DNA of 34,900 nucleotides from Gammaproteobacteria bacterium (GTDB lineage Bacteria > Pseudomonadota > Gammaproteobacteria > Arenicellales > Poriferihabitantaceae), in NCBI GenBank assembly GCA_026708585.1, contig JAPOUQ010000083.1:1-34900 (forward strand), in the 5' to 3' direction. Below, piece by piece: positions 17,608-30,800 of the stretch. Position numbers and translations under genes: made by a program. Positions within the stretch are counted from its first letter, which is position 1; each line of letters begins with the position of its first letter. The notes beneath the pieces were generated by a model. It had not been told where the DNA came from and did not search any database. It was given only the letters and a program-made list of their open reading frames with translations.

Positions 17608-18678
17608 ATGAACAAAAATAATATAGACGATTTGCGAATTGCAAAAATCCAGCATGTAATCAATCCCAATGATATCTATCTGGAAATTCCGATTTCAGAA
17701 AAATCTGCCGAGTTAACTCTCGCAACCCGAAAAGGTATTCAAGACATCTTAAATGGCAAGGATGATCGACTCCTTATCGTATCAGGCCCTTGCTCTATCC
17801 ACGATCCTAAGGCTGCTCTGGATTACGCAAACAAGCTCCTTGAGATGAAAAACAGACTCAAACAAGATCTGCTGATTGTGATGCGAGTCTATTTCGAAAA
17901 ACCTCGGACTACTGTCGGTTGGAAAGGACTGATCAATGACCCAGACCTAGATAACAGTTTCAATATAAATAAAGGTCTAAGATTAGCTCGTCAACTGTTA
18001 CTTGATTTAAATGAGTTAGGTATACCTGCCGGTACTGAATATCTTGATATCATTACCCCCCAGTATGTCGCAGATCTTATTTCATGGGGAGCGATAGGAG
18101 CACGTACAACAGAAAGCCAGGTACACCGGGAGGTGGTCTCTGGCTTGTCCTGCCCGGTTGGCCTAAAGAACGGTACGAATGGAAATCTCGATATCGCAGT
18201 TGATGGCATCCGAGCGGCGTGTCATCCTCATCATTTTCTCTCTTTGACCAAAGATGGTCACTCGGCAATTTTCACTACCACCGGAAACAGCGATTGTCAT
18301 ATTATCCTTCGAGGAGGCCGAGAACCAAATTTCGATGCCCAGAGTGTTCATAACACTTGCTCAAAACTAGAGGCAGCCGGCCTGCGACCCCAAGTGATGA
18401 TCGATTTCAGTCACGCGAATAGCAAAAAGATTCCAGATAATCAGATAGCTGTTGCTAAAGATGTTGCAAAACAGATTTCAAATGGAGACAAACGTATCAT
18501 CGGGGTAATGATTGAAAGTCATCTTGTAGCAGGTCGCCAAGATGTTGAAAATGGTGTCGCGCTACAATATGGGCAAAGTATCACTGATGCCTGTATCAGC
18601 TTTGAACAGACAAAAGATATCCTGAATGACTTGGCTGAAGCTGTTCAGGTTCGCAGAAACGCGGGAATTTCTTCATGA
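17608..18678 (+). CDS. aroG: 3-deoxy-7-phosphoheptulonate (DAHP) synthase, class I AroFGH type
   Basis: The 356-residue enzyme condenses phosphoenolpyruvate and erythrose 4-phosphate, the first step of the shikimate pathway. It matches the E. coli AroG/F/H family along its whole length: DDLRIAKIQ at the N-terminus, SGPCSIHDP (metal and substrate site), RVYFEKPRTTVGWKGLINDP, SWGAIGARTTESQVHRE, VGLKNGTNG, MIDFSHANS and GVMIESHL. The N-terminal extension that mediates amino-acid feedback is present and looks most like AroG, but which amino acid inhibits it cannot be decided. Its stop overlaps the sat start in ATGA, so the genes are translationally coupled. No Shine-Dalgarno is seen before its ATG. 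Confidence 0.95.
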   Translation: MNKNNIDDLRIAKIQHVINPNDIYLEIPISEKSAELTLATRKGIQDILNGKDDRLLIVSGPCSIHDPKAALDYANKLLEMKNRLKQDLLIVMRVYFEKPRTTVGWKGLINDPDLDNSFNINKGLRLARQLLLDLNELGIPAGTEYLDIITPQYVADLISWGAIGARTTESQVHREVVSGLSCPVGLKNGTNGNLDIAVDGIRAACHPHHFLSLTKDGHSAIFTTTGNSDCHIILRGGREPNFDAQSVHNTCSKLEAAGLRPQVMIDFSHANSKKIPDNQIAVAKDVAKQISNGDKRIIGVMIESHLVAGRQDVENGVALQYGQSITDACISFEQTKDILNDLAEAVQVRRNAGISS

Positions 18679-19862
18679 TCAGACCACATCAATCAGAACA
18701 ACTTAAACCGTTAATCATACAAGATCGCGCTGAACGAGATCAGGCAACTAGGGAAGCTGAAAAACTACCCTCTGCTATGGTCAGTTCCGCTAGTGTAGCG
18801 AATGCAGTAATGCTGGGTGGTGGTTATTTTACACCCCTACCCGGCTTTATGAATAAAGCAGATGCACTGTCTGTATCCAAAACTCTTCATACTCAATCCG
18901 GTCTGTTTTGGCCTATCCCAGTACTCTGTAGAACCGAGAGTATCAGTGGACTAAAAGCTGGATATCCTATAGCACTTAAGGATTCAAACCTGCCAGACAG
19001 TCCGGTTATTGCGATCATTGACAATGTCAAAATCGAAACAATTGGCAAATCCGAAGTTCAAGAAATATGCAAACAAGTTTATCGTACCTCTGATGCTGAT
19101 CATCCTGGAGTCAAAGATTTTCTCGATCAAGGTAATGTGATTCTTTCAGGTCCTACACGCGTGCTGAATTTTAGTTATTTCGAAAAGGAGTTTCCTGATA
19201 CTTTCCGAACCGCGGTTCAGATAAGGAAATCAATTTCGAACCTAGGCTGGGAGAAGGTGGTCGCCTTTCAAACTCGTAATCCAATGCATAGAGCACATGA
19301 GGAACTTTGCCGGACAGCCATGAAACGGGTCGAAGCGGATGGTTGTATCATTCATATGTTACTGGGCAAATTAAAATCTGGAGACATTCCAGCAGATATT
19401 CGTGATGCCGCAATTCGTGCGATGGTTGATGGTTATTTTGAACCAAACCAAATCATGATAACCGGCTATGGGTTTGACATGCTATATGCTGGACCACGTG
19501 AAGCGGTGCTACATGCGATCTTCAGACAAAATATGGGCGCCACCCATTTCATCATTGGTCGTGATCATGCAGGGGTTGGTGATTACTATGGGGCATTTGA
19601 TGCACAAGCGATTTTTGATGAAGAAGTACCTAAAGATGCATTAGATATTGAAATATTCCGAGCAGATCACACCGCATGGTCAAAGAAACTAAACAAAGTG
19701 GTCATGATGCGTGAAGCACCGAACCATCAAATTTCGGACTTTTTACTCATATCCGGAACCAAATTGCGAGAAATGCTTTCTCAAGGAGAGGTGCCTCCAC
19801 CAGAAATATCCCGACCTGAAGTTGCAAAGATTTTGATCGATCACTACAAAAATATCACTTGA
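18675..19862 (+). CDS. sat: Sulfate adenylyltransferase (ATP sulfurylase, homomeric Sat type)
   Basis: The 395-residue protein has an N-terminal PUA-like domain and an ATP-sulfurylase catalytic domain with QTRNPMHRAHE (199-209) containing the HXXH-type nucleotide motif, LYAGPREAVLHAIFRQNMG and GRDHAGVGDYYG (295-306). It is the single-chain Sat, not CysDN. This type serves either sulfate activation or, in sulfur oxidisers, ATP formation from APS and pyrophosphate. No aprAB, dsr or cysC/H genes are in the window, so direction cannot be told. Its ATG overlaps the aroG stop by four bases; trxB follows after 57 bases. Confidence 0.95.
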   Translation: MIRPHQSEQLKPLIIQDRAERDQATREAEKLPSAMVSSASVANAVMLGGGYFTPLPGFMNKADALSVSKTLHTQSGLFWPIPVLCRTESISGLKAGYPIALKDSNLPDSPVIAIIDNVKIETIGKSEVQEICKQVYRTSDADHPGVKDFLDQGNVILSGPTRVLNFSYFEKEFPDTFRTAVQIRKSISNLGWEKVVAFQTRNPMHRAHEELCRTAMKRVEADGCIIHMLLGKLKSGDIPADIRDAAIRAMVDGYFEPNQIMITGYGFDMLYAGPREAVLHAIFRQNMGATHFIIGRDHAGVGDYYGAFDAQAIFDEEVPKDALDIEIFRADHTAWSKKLNKVVMMREAPNHQISDFLLISGTKLREMLSQGEVPPPEISRPEVAKILIDHYKNIT

Positions 19863-19898
19863 TGAATCTCCTCCGTATCTCCCCGTTATGATTTTTAG

Positions 19899-20876
<978 letters not shown>

Positions 20877-20879
20877 GCA

Positions 20880-21455
20880 ATGTCAATCTATGGCGATGAA
20901 GACAAGAGGGCTTGGTTGGAAGAAATAGAGTCCGTTGAACCTCTCCACTCCAGCGAGAATTTCTCAAGAAAGCAGAATACTTCTCCTAATATTTCGAGTT
21001 CGCGACAAATACCCTCTGAAAAGCGAACGCCCCCCTTAGCGAAATCCGGAGATTTACCGTCTGGTCTAATAAGGCGAAAGGATGGAAATCCGATGGTTAA
21101 TATCACGCCAACTACCGGTCCAGTACGATATGCTCGAAGCGGGATTCAGAAAAAAATAATCGATAAATTAAAACAAGGGCAGCCCCAATTTGAAGCGAAA
21201 CTCGATCTTCATGGCTATAACCGGGTCAAAGCGAGCCAAGAGTTAGAACTATTCTTCCTTAAAAGTATTCGGTCCGGTTATCGCTGTGTACTGGTTATTC
21301 ACGGTAAGGGGTATCACTCTCATGATCAGGCGGTCTTGAGAATGTTCACGATGGACTGGCTCAAGGAAATTAATTCCGTACTCGCTTTCTGCACCGCAAA
21401 ACAGGATGATGGTGGAACCGGTGCCGTATATGTTCTGCTCAAAAAATCTCAGTAG
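20880..21455 (+). CDS. Smr-domain protein (SmrA/SmrB-like)
   Basis: The 191-residue protein has a polar, probably disordered N-terminal half and a C-terminal Smr domain (about 105-190) with LDLHG (108-112), IHGKG (140-144) and GGTGAVYVLL (178-187), the expected signature. Stand-alone proteobacterial Smr proteins include the ribosome-collision endonuclease SmrB, whose catalytic D-L-H is present here as Asp109-Leu-His111. Whether this is SmrA or SmrB cannot be decided by eye. It begins three bases after trxB and ends 14 bases from the convergent alkB gene. Confidence 0.88.
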   Translation: MSIYGDEDKRAWLEEIESVEPLHSSENFSRKQNTSPNISSSRQIPSEKRTPPLAKSGDLPSGLIRRKDGNPMVNITPTTGPVRYARSGIQKKIIDKLKQGQPQFEAKLDLHGYNRVKASQELELFFLKSIRSGYRCVLVIHGKGYHSHDQAVLRMFTMDWLKEINSVLAFCTAKQDDGGTGAVYVLLKKSQ

Positions 21456-21469
21456 ACATGGATTCACCG

Positions 21470-22063
21470 TCAAATAGACTTCAAGATTTTCCTGAAGGTT
21501 AGGTTGATGCGAGGCTCCACAAATCGTCGCGTTCTCGGAATTGAATGCTTCCACTTTCTCTGGCAAGCTCCCTGCATAATGAATAGCGAGCCATCCTCAA
21601 GGTTAACACTAAATGATTTTTCAGGATTACCATATCGAGGGTGAAATACCATTCGACGGGTTCCACCAAAACTTGCTGATGCGATCACAGGTTCAGGCCC
21701 CAATTCTTTTTCATCATCGCTGTGACGGCCCATCGTATCGTCTCCATTCCGATACAAGTTTAACAATACGCTGTTAAACGATTGACTCAGTACTTGTTCA
21801 ATCTGGGTTCGGATATCAGTCAAGATCGGAATCCACCGTAAAGGAGTATGCGTACATCCGGAATATCTGTACTGTGAGTCCTTATCTCCATACCACGCTG
21901 TTAATCTTGGCGTCAGATGTTCTTGGTTAAAGACTCTGACAGTATGTTGTTTCCAGGCAATTTGGCTGTTCAGGGTCTCATAAATATTTGTGGTTTGTCC
22001 GCTTTCGAAGAATCTTCGGAAAAGTACGCATTCATTGGATATAACAATGAGCCTCTCTGTCAT
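21470..22063 (-). CDS. alkB: AlkB-family 2-oxoglutarate/Fe(II) DNA dealkylase (ALKBH2/3-like)
   Basis: The 197-residue enzyme is expected to repair alkylated bases such as 1-methyladenine and 3-methylcytosine by oxidative demethylation. Iron ligands His114 and Asp116 (GRHSDDE) and His173 (WKHSIPR), and the 2-oxoglutarate arginine Arg185 with Arg191 (RINLTFR), are all visible. The NSVLLNLYRNGDDTMGRHSDDE region resembles the ALKBH2/3 subgroup more than E. coli AlkB. Its ATG overlaps the stop of the FAD-oxidase gene (ATGA), making it the last gene of the minus-strand run. Confidence 0.93.
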   Translation of the reverse strand: MTERLIVISNECVLFRRFFESGQTTNIYETLNSQIAWKQHTVRVFNQEHLTPRLTAWYGDKDSQYRYSGCTHTPLRWIPILTDIRTQIEQVLSQSFNSVLLNLYRNGDDTMGRHSDDEKELGPEPVIASASFGGTRRMVFHPRYGNPEKSFSVNLEDGSLFIMQGACQRKWKHSIPRTRRFVEPRINLTFRKILKSI

Positions 22064-23448
22064 GCAAAAATCTTGCCCGGATTCATTATTGAGTGTGGAT
22101 CAAGAGCTTGCTTAATCATCTGCATCGGTTTGACCGCATCCCCATGTTCTGTTTTCAGAAATTCGAGCTTTCCATATCCAATACCATGCTCTCCTGTACA
22201 GGTTCCGTCTAATTCAAGAGCACGGGAAACCATCCTTGTATGCAAGGCCTCTGCTGCTTGCACCTCAGTCGGATTTTCATGATCAACCAATAACAGAAGA
22301 TGGAAATTTCCATCTCCAACATGTCCGACGATCGGAGCCAATATGCCCGATTCATCAATATCTTTACGGGTTTCATTTATACATTCCGCAAGTTTCGATA
22401 CCGGTACACAAACATCTGTTGCCCAGATTTTTCCGTTCGGGCGAAGTTGCTTTGATGCGTAGGCAACATCGTGTCTAGCTCTCCACATCCGATTTCGATC
22501 TTCCATGTTTTTTACCCAAACAAATCCATTGCCACCATGTTCTTTTACGATATCGCCGGTTACTTCCACTTGCTCCTTAACTCCCAGTTCTGAACCATGA
22601 AATTCAAAAAACAAAGTAGGTGCAATCTCAAAGTTAGTTTTTGAATATTGATTGACAGCTCGGATTGTATGTTCATCAAGCAACTCGACTCTGGCTACAG
22701 GAATTCCACATTTATGCATATCGATTACAGAATTGACCGCTCCTTCCATGGTTGGATAAGTGCAGGTTGCGGAAAGAATCGATTCCGGAATAGGGTGAAG
22801 TTTGATCGTCAACTCAGTGAACACCCCCAAAGTTCCTTCTGAACCGATCATCAATCTGGTTAAGTCGTAGCCAGCTGCAGATTTTGGTGCCCGCTTTGCC
22901 GTTCGGATCAGGCTACCATCAGCCATCACTACTTCAATATTGATTACATTCTCCCGCATAGAACCATATAGTACTGCATTGGTTCCAGAAGCTCGGGTAG
23001 CTACCATTCCTCCGATTGTTGCATCAGCACCGGGGTCAATGGGGAAAAATAAACCCGATCCTTTCAGATATTCATTGAGTTGTCTGCGTGTTACGCCCGG
23101 TTCAACAACCACATGGAAATCATCCTGATAAATATGGATGACTTTGTTCATTTTTACTGTATCAATACAGACACCACCTTGTATAGCAAGACAATTTCCT
23201 TCAAGAGAAGTTCCAGCACCACGAGGAACAATAGGGATTTTGTGTTTGGCACACCAAATAACAATCTGCTGTATTTCTTCGGCAGATTCAGGCTGAACAA
23301 CCGCATGAGGGCTCCTTGCTACATGAAAGGACTCATCTCGGCGGTACGGCTCTCTTCCTGATTCAGAAGTAATTACGGGATTACCAGAAATTTCCGATAA
23401 TTCTGCAACTAGTGATGTTATATCAATATCCGATAACGGTAGATTCAT
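22060..23448 (-). CDS. FAD-linked oxidase, GlcD/D-lactate dehydrogenase (cytochrome) type
   Basis: The protein has an FAD_binding_4 (PCMH) domain with PRGAGTSLEGN and DPGADATIGGM, and an FAD-oxidase C-terminal domain with VGHVGDGNFH (metal site) and GTCTGEHGIGYGK. This matches single-chain D-lactate dehydrogenases and related GlcD-type 2-hydroxyacid dehydrogenases passing electrons to quinone or cytochrome c. The ATG at 23448 (462 residues) is chosen because a longer reading from 23550 overlaps the DUF836 gene by 47 bases and adds a non-family tail. Substrate (D-lactate, glycolate or 2-hydroxyglutarate) is undecided. It overlaps alkB by four bases. Confidence 0.9.
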   Translation of the reverse strand: MNLPLSDIDITSLVAELSEISGNPVITSESGREPYRRDESFHVARSPHAVVQPESAEEIQQIVIWCAKHKIPIVPRGAGTSLEGNCLAIQGGVCIDTVKMNKVIHIYQDDFHVVVEPGVTRRQLNEYLKGSGLFFPIDPGADATIGGMVATRASGTNAVLYGSMRENVINIEVVMADGSLIRTAKRAPKSAAGYDLTRLMIGSEGTLGVFTELTIKLHPIPESILSATCTYPTMEGAVNSVIDMHKCGIPVARVELLDEHTIRAVNQYSKTNFEIAPTLFFEFHGSELGVKEQVEVTGDIVKEHGGNGFVWVKNMEDRNRMWRARHDVAYASKQLRPNGKIWATDVCVPVSKLAECINETRKDIDESGILAPIVGHVGDGNFHLLLLVDHENPTEVQAAEALHTRMVSRALELDGTCTGEHGIGYGKLEFLKTEHGDAVKPMQMIKQALDPHSIMNPGKIFA

Positions 23449-23503
23449 AGTGCTGCTTAGTGATCTGATTTTATTGATTAGTCGAACTCTATTTTGTTTG
23501 TTC

Positions 23504-25866
<2,363 letters not shown>

Positions 25867-25971
25867 CATCAAATCTGTAGAATTTCAGTCAATGTGAATA
25901 ATCATAAATCCCTTTTCCTCAGGAGAAAAACAGCGTTCATCGAGATAAATACAGTTGCAAGGAGGCGTTAG

Positions 25972-27741
25972 TCAATCAGACACAAAAATCTCGGATTCAA
26001 ATATTCGCAATATGGTATTGTCACCGCTCTTTAAACCACAAATTGCCATTTCTCTGGACTGTTTTTCAATTTTTGCACGAATTTCCGATGTCATCGATAC
26101 TGTTAGCTCATCTCCTTCGGGAGTCATTGCTTTTGCTCCAATACGACCTGCAAAACTCTTTGCTGTACTTACCATTTCAGAGAATACTGACCCTGGAGCC
26201 TGATGGAAAATGGGTCGAAAGAAAAATACTAAACCTTGGGAATTTAGAGTAACCATATTGTCAAAATCAAATGTTCCTTCATTCGACATATTCGCTACTC
26301 CATATAAAATCATTTGTTTCTTTTGAATTCTTTTGGTGCGCACATAATAGTTTGTTTTATAGGGTTCAAGACCTATTTGATTTGCGCAGAACTCAATTTC
26401 TTGTCCATGTATTTTGTGACCTTCTCTATCTGGTACCACAAAAACCATATTAGTTGAATCAAACAGTTTGACACAATTCGAAAGTGCCAATGATTGTTTG
26501 AATGCACTTTCTAGAGGAGCCATGAAGATTAGATCTTTCTCCAACTTTTTTGAAAACTGGGTGATTCCATCGGTAAATTTATTTAGTTCATTTCGTGAGA
26601 TAGCGCCAGATGAATCAACCAACTGTAAACTGACAATTAATGTTACAAAACGATCTTGATCCGGTTGATGTAAGACATTAACCCATTCATGGTCAATCGT
26701 ACGCATACCATAGAGTTGGGTAGGGTTTTTTAACGTACCAAATAATTTTCTATACAGGGTTTCTAGAGTGTCTTTGTCGAACTCAGAACCACCTTGGAAC
26801 TTGACCCAGTAATCAATCTGACCTAGTCGATTGAATCCTTGAATTTCAGGGTATTCAAAACGTGCCTGAGTAATCTCTTCAAGATTTTCGCTGATGTCTC
26901 TATTCGGGGGTTCAAATTCACCATATTCTCCAATGATGTGTGTTGAACAGGCCTCAGGTTCATCGATCTCATGGTCGTATTCAAAATCAAATTGTCCTTC
27001 ATCTTGGTCCGTGTCCAAATTCGATTCTGGTTTGCGGAAACGATTAAATATTTCGAATCGTTTCGATGATTTTCGTTTCTTGGCTTCTTCTTTCTGAGGC
27101 AGTTCTATTTCTTGTTCCGATGAGTCTGAGAGATCAATAGCCATCTCCTCTGAATTCTCCTTTTCGTGCAAATTATTGCTATAAACAGATGCAGTAGTCA
27201 TCTCGGGTTTATCTTCATCAGAATATTCTGTTGAGGAGTCCGATAGATATGGGTTGTTTGTATCATCTAATCGATCGTTTGCTATTGTTTCATCCGTCAT
27301 ATCATCAACGATCTCTGCCAAGTCGATTTGCTCAACTAGTACTGGTGTATCCGATTCATCCTCATCAGGGTTGTTGATCTCGAAATCATGAATTGGTTGG
27401 TGATCTTCTGACGGATACAATTCTATATTGTCAGTGTGTTCATTTTCACTATGCTGCAAATTAATCGATTCATATTCAGGAACTTCGAATGGATTATCGG
27501 AACTGATTTCATCTGATTCAATACCCGTCAGATAATCAGGAACATCCAGATTGGTCTGATATTCCTCACTAGCCATATCAGATCTCGATATACTCTCAAA
27601 CTCATTTGTTACTATAGGTTCGTTTTTTGAATCGGCAATACTTCTATCTCGAAATCTGGAATATAAATATATCCCCATCACTGTGGCTAAGCCAAGAGCC
27701 ATCAGGGCAACCTGTAGGTTGATTTCTAGACCCGTCTGCAT
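25972..27741 (-). CDS. zipA: Cell-division protein ZipA with a long acidic linker
   Basis: The 589-residue protein has an N-terminal membrane anchor (about 10-27, N-out) and short basic patch, then a long linker rich in Asp, Glu, Ser and Asn (about 35-300) with a Lys/Arg island EEAKKRKSSKRFEIF, and a C-terminal ZipA FtsZ-binding domain from about 305 (GFNRLGQIDYWVKF; later GLVFFFRPIFHQAPG and MTPEGDELTVS). Its place between smc and ligA secures the call. ZipA tethers FtsZ to the membrane. The linker is unusually long: E. coli ZipA is 328 residues. Confidence 0.88.
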   Translation of the reverse strand: MQTGLEINLQVALMALGLATVMGIYLYSRFRDRSIADSKNEPIVTNEFESISRSDMASEEYQTNLDVPDYLTGIESDEISSDNPFEVPEYESINLQHSENEHTDNIELYPSEDHQPIHDFEINNPDEDESDTPVLVEQIDLAEIVDDMTDETIANDRLDDTNNPYLSDSSTEYSDEDKPEMTTASVYSNNLHEKENSEEMAIDLSDSSEQEIELPQKEEAKKRKSSKRFEIFNRFRKPESNLDTDQDEGQFDFEYDHEIDEPEACSTHIIGEYGEFEPPNRDISENLEEITQARFEYPEIQGFNRLGQIDYWVKFQGGSEFDKDTLETLYRKLFGTLKNPTQLYGMRTIDHEWVNVLHQPDQDRFVTLIVSLQLVDSSGAISRNELNKFTDGITQFSKKLEKDLIFMAPLESAFKQSLALSNCVKLFDSTNMVFVVPDREGHKIHGQEIEFCANQIGLEPYKTNYYVRTKRIQKKQMILYGVANMSNEGTFDFDNMVTLNSQGLVFFFRPIFHQAPGSVFSEMVSTAKSFAGRIGAKAMTPEGDELTVSMTSEIRAKIEKQSREMAICGLKSGDNTILRIFESEIFVSD

Positions 27742-27812
27742 GTATAAACCAAATTGGTATTCCGAATCAAAACACAGATATTTATGAGTATTGTTTCAAA
27801 AAATGTTCTACA

Positions 27813-27831
27813 AAGGATTATTTATATCCTT
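27813..27831 (-). repeat. Short hairpin between smc and zipA
   Basis: AAGGAT (27813-27818) and ATCCTT (27826-27831) form a perfect 6-bp stem with a 7-base loop. There is no immediate T-tract, so it is at most a weak terminator or processing site in the 143-base gap. Confidence 0.3.
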
Positions 27832-27884
27832 GATTCTTAGGTGTTGTTAGTAATTATCTTATATTTTTTGTTGTTTCTACTTGA

Positions 27885-30800
27885 TTAGCTTACAGCCATT
27901 TCGACAGCTTGACCAACATCAACGGAAACGATCCTTGAAACTCCTGACTCCTCCATTGTAACACCCAGTAATCGGTCCATGGACTCCATCGTTATTTTAT
28001 TATGCGTGACTACGATTAATTGACTATTGTTAGCGAGTCTTTTCAGAGTTTCACAATAACGGCTCACGTTTGCATCATCCAATGGAGCATCTACCTCATC
28101 CAGCATACAGAAGGGAGCGGGATTCAGTTCAAACAAAGCAAATAATAGAGCGACTGCTGTAAGCGCTTTCTCTCCACCAGAAAGCAAATGAATATGGCTG
28201 TTTCGTTTACCGGGTGGTCTTGCCATAACAGTTATGCCAGCAGTCAATAAATCATCTGTAATTAAGAAAAGTTCGGCTTTACCACCTCCAAACAATTCGG
28301 GAAAAAAACGATTAAATCCTGCATTGATCTTGTCGAACGTTTCCTTGAATCGGGTACGGGATTCTCGATCAATCTTTTTGATAACACTCTCTAGAGTAGA
28401 CAATGCCTCAGTCAAGTCAGCATGTTGGCTGACCAAGTAGCTCTCCCGTTCACTGAGTTCCTCAAACTCTTGGATAGCTACAAGGTTGACAGGGCCGATC
28501 TTTTCAATTTTCGTTCTTAACTTCTCTAATTTACTCTCGCACTCGTCAAGGTTTACCTCCTCATCTAATTTTGATTTGATCAGTTCAATCGAGAAATCAT
28601 TTTCTTGCATCACTTGAATATGTTGGTCATGAAGTACACGGGCTTCTTGTTTTTTCATATCCTGTTGAGTCAAGGCTTCTCGGCAGTGTTCCACCCGGGT
28701 GTTCATCTCCTTTTGCAGATTTAGTGCGGTATAGACATTTTGATCGATTTCAGAAATCTGGTTTTTTGCATCTGCAAGTTTGCTTCCTGAAATCGATTTT
28801 CGTTCGAGTAATTCTTCCAAAGAACCTTTTAGTTGTTCGGCTCTAGTTTTTCGGGTGGCCTCTGCAAAGGTTAATTCATCAAGACGATCAAGCGCACCTT
28901 CATGATCTTTTTTCAGTCTTTCAAGTCGTTCATCGGCCCTGCCTAATTCAGATTGTAACTGCTGCGACTTCAACTGGGTTTCATGAAATTCTTCCCGGGC
29001 TAGATTCAGTTCTGATAATTTCCTTGTTGCTATTTCGTCCAGGCTCTGGTTTTTTTCGAGAAATTCTTGTTGTTGTTTTCTCATATCTTCAACATTATGC
29101 TGAGATTTAGCAAGTAATTCTTGGGCTTGCTTTAGTTCTTCCTGGGTTACTTTAACCTTCTCATTAAGACTTTGTTTTCGATCCTGAAGCGACTGGATCC
29201 GGTTTAGTAATTCTTGCCATGCTGTTTCTTCTCTGCCGATCTGGCCGTGTAGTTTGGAACTGCTAGAGCGTAGCTCAGCAAGCTTGGTACGATGCTCAAT
29301 CGTGGTTTCATCTTGGATTTGACGACGTACTTGAAGTTCTTCTATTTGTAATCGAACATTGTGGATCTGCTCATCGATTCGTTTGGTTTTGGTATGTAGT
29401 TGGGATAATTCTTCACGTCGAACCAACATACCCGTTTTTTGCGAATCAGATTTGGAAAAGCTGATCCAGTTTGCGCCTACTAACGCTCCATCACGAGTTA
29501 CAAAAACCTCCCGATCTTTCAAATCTTCTATACGAGTTAACGCATCTTCAATCGATGTTGCAGTACGAACGCCAACTAGTAAATCCTGAAGCAATTCTTT
29601 TCCATGATTGATATGTTCAAGTAGGTTATCTGGTTGAACCTTTTTTTTGATTTCGTTTTTGGGGGCGCCTAGGATTAATGATAAATTCGCATCGGGCCTG
29701 TCCTGTAGAGATTCATTTGTTACGGTGTCGACATAGATTGCAGATAGTAAACTTCCTAGTATTCGATCGACAGCAGGTTCCCAGCCATCCTCAATGGATA
29801 GAATTTCAAAAAGCTTCTTGCGGTCTCTAATTTTCATCGAATCCAACCAGCTCTGTATCGCCTGATCATCTTCAGCAAAATAGGCAGCTTGAATTTCTTC
29901 GAGTGATTTTACTCTAGAGTTTAATTCATGACTTTGATTTGTGTGTAGGGTGAGTTCATCCCGTTTCAATTCAATTTCTTGAATAATTCGATTTAGCTCT
30001 GCTTCGCTTTGGTGGAGTTCAGATTCACACTCCTGATGAATTTTTTCATGGTCACTTAGTTTTTCCTTCAAAATTGTTAACTCATCATCTCCTAGCTGAT
30101 TATTTGTCTCATCAATAGCCTTTTCGATTGAATTTTGTTCATTGTTTAGCTCATTGATTCGATATTCAAGATAATCGATTCTCGATTGATGGACTTGTAC
30201 TTCCTGTCTTGGGGCATATTGTTTTTCGTTAAATTCGTGAACCTTTGTGGCCCAATCGCGTAAATCTTGATCTGCTTTAGCGTATTCAGATTGTATTTTG
30301 TCTAATTGTGATTGCTTATACTCCATGATTGGCTGCAGTTCGGATCGATCTTTTTCGATCTGTTTGCGATGTTGATCTACTTCTGTGATTAGTTCGGAGC
30401 GTTCGATTTGCTCCATTTCAATTTGTTTGGTTTCTGAAATATTGGTTGTTTTATTTTGTTCGAGAAAATCGAGCTTTTGTTCGATCTCTGCAATTTCAGC
30501 ACTGAGTGGATAGAATTCTTCCTGCAAACTATCGTAATGATCCCGAGACTTTGTTTGAAAATCTTGCAGTTTTGTAACTTCTGCTTCGACCTTACGAAGT
30601 TCGGCAATTTCCGACTCTAGTAGATTACGTTTGCTTTCACTTGAACGGGTCTCGGACAACAACTGGTTCTCAAGTTGAATTAGTTGAAGAACGTTGTATT
30701 GCCCCTCAACATCACGTTCTTCACTTTTCAAATCCTTGAATCGCTGAGCTTGGTTTGATTGGCGTTTTAAGCGACTCAGTTGTGTGGATATTTCTTGACG

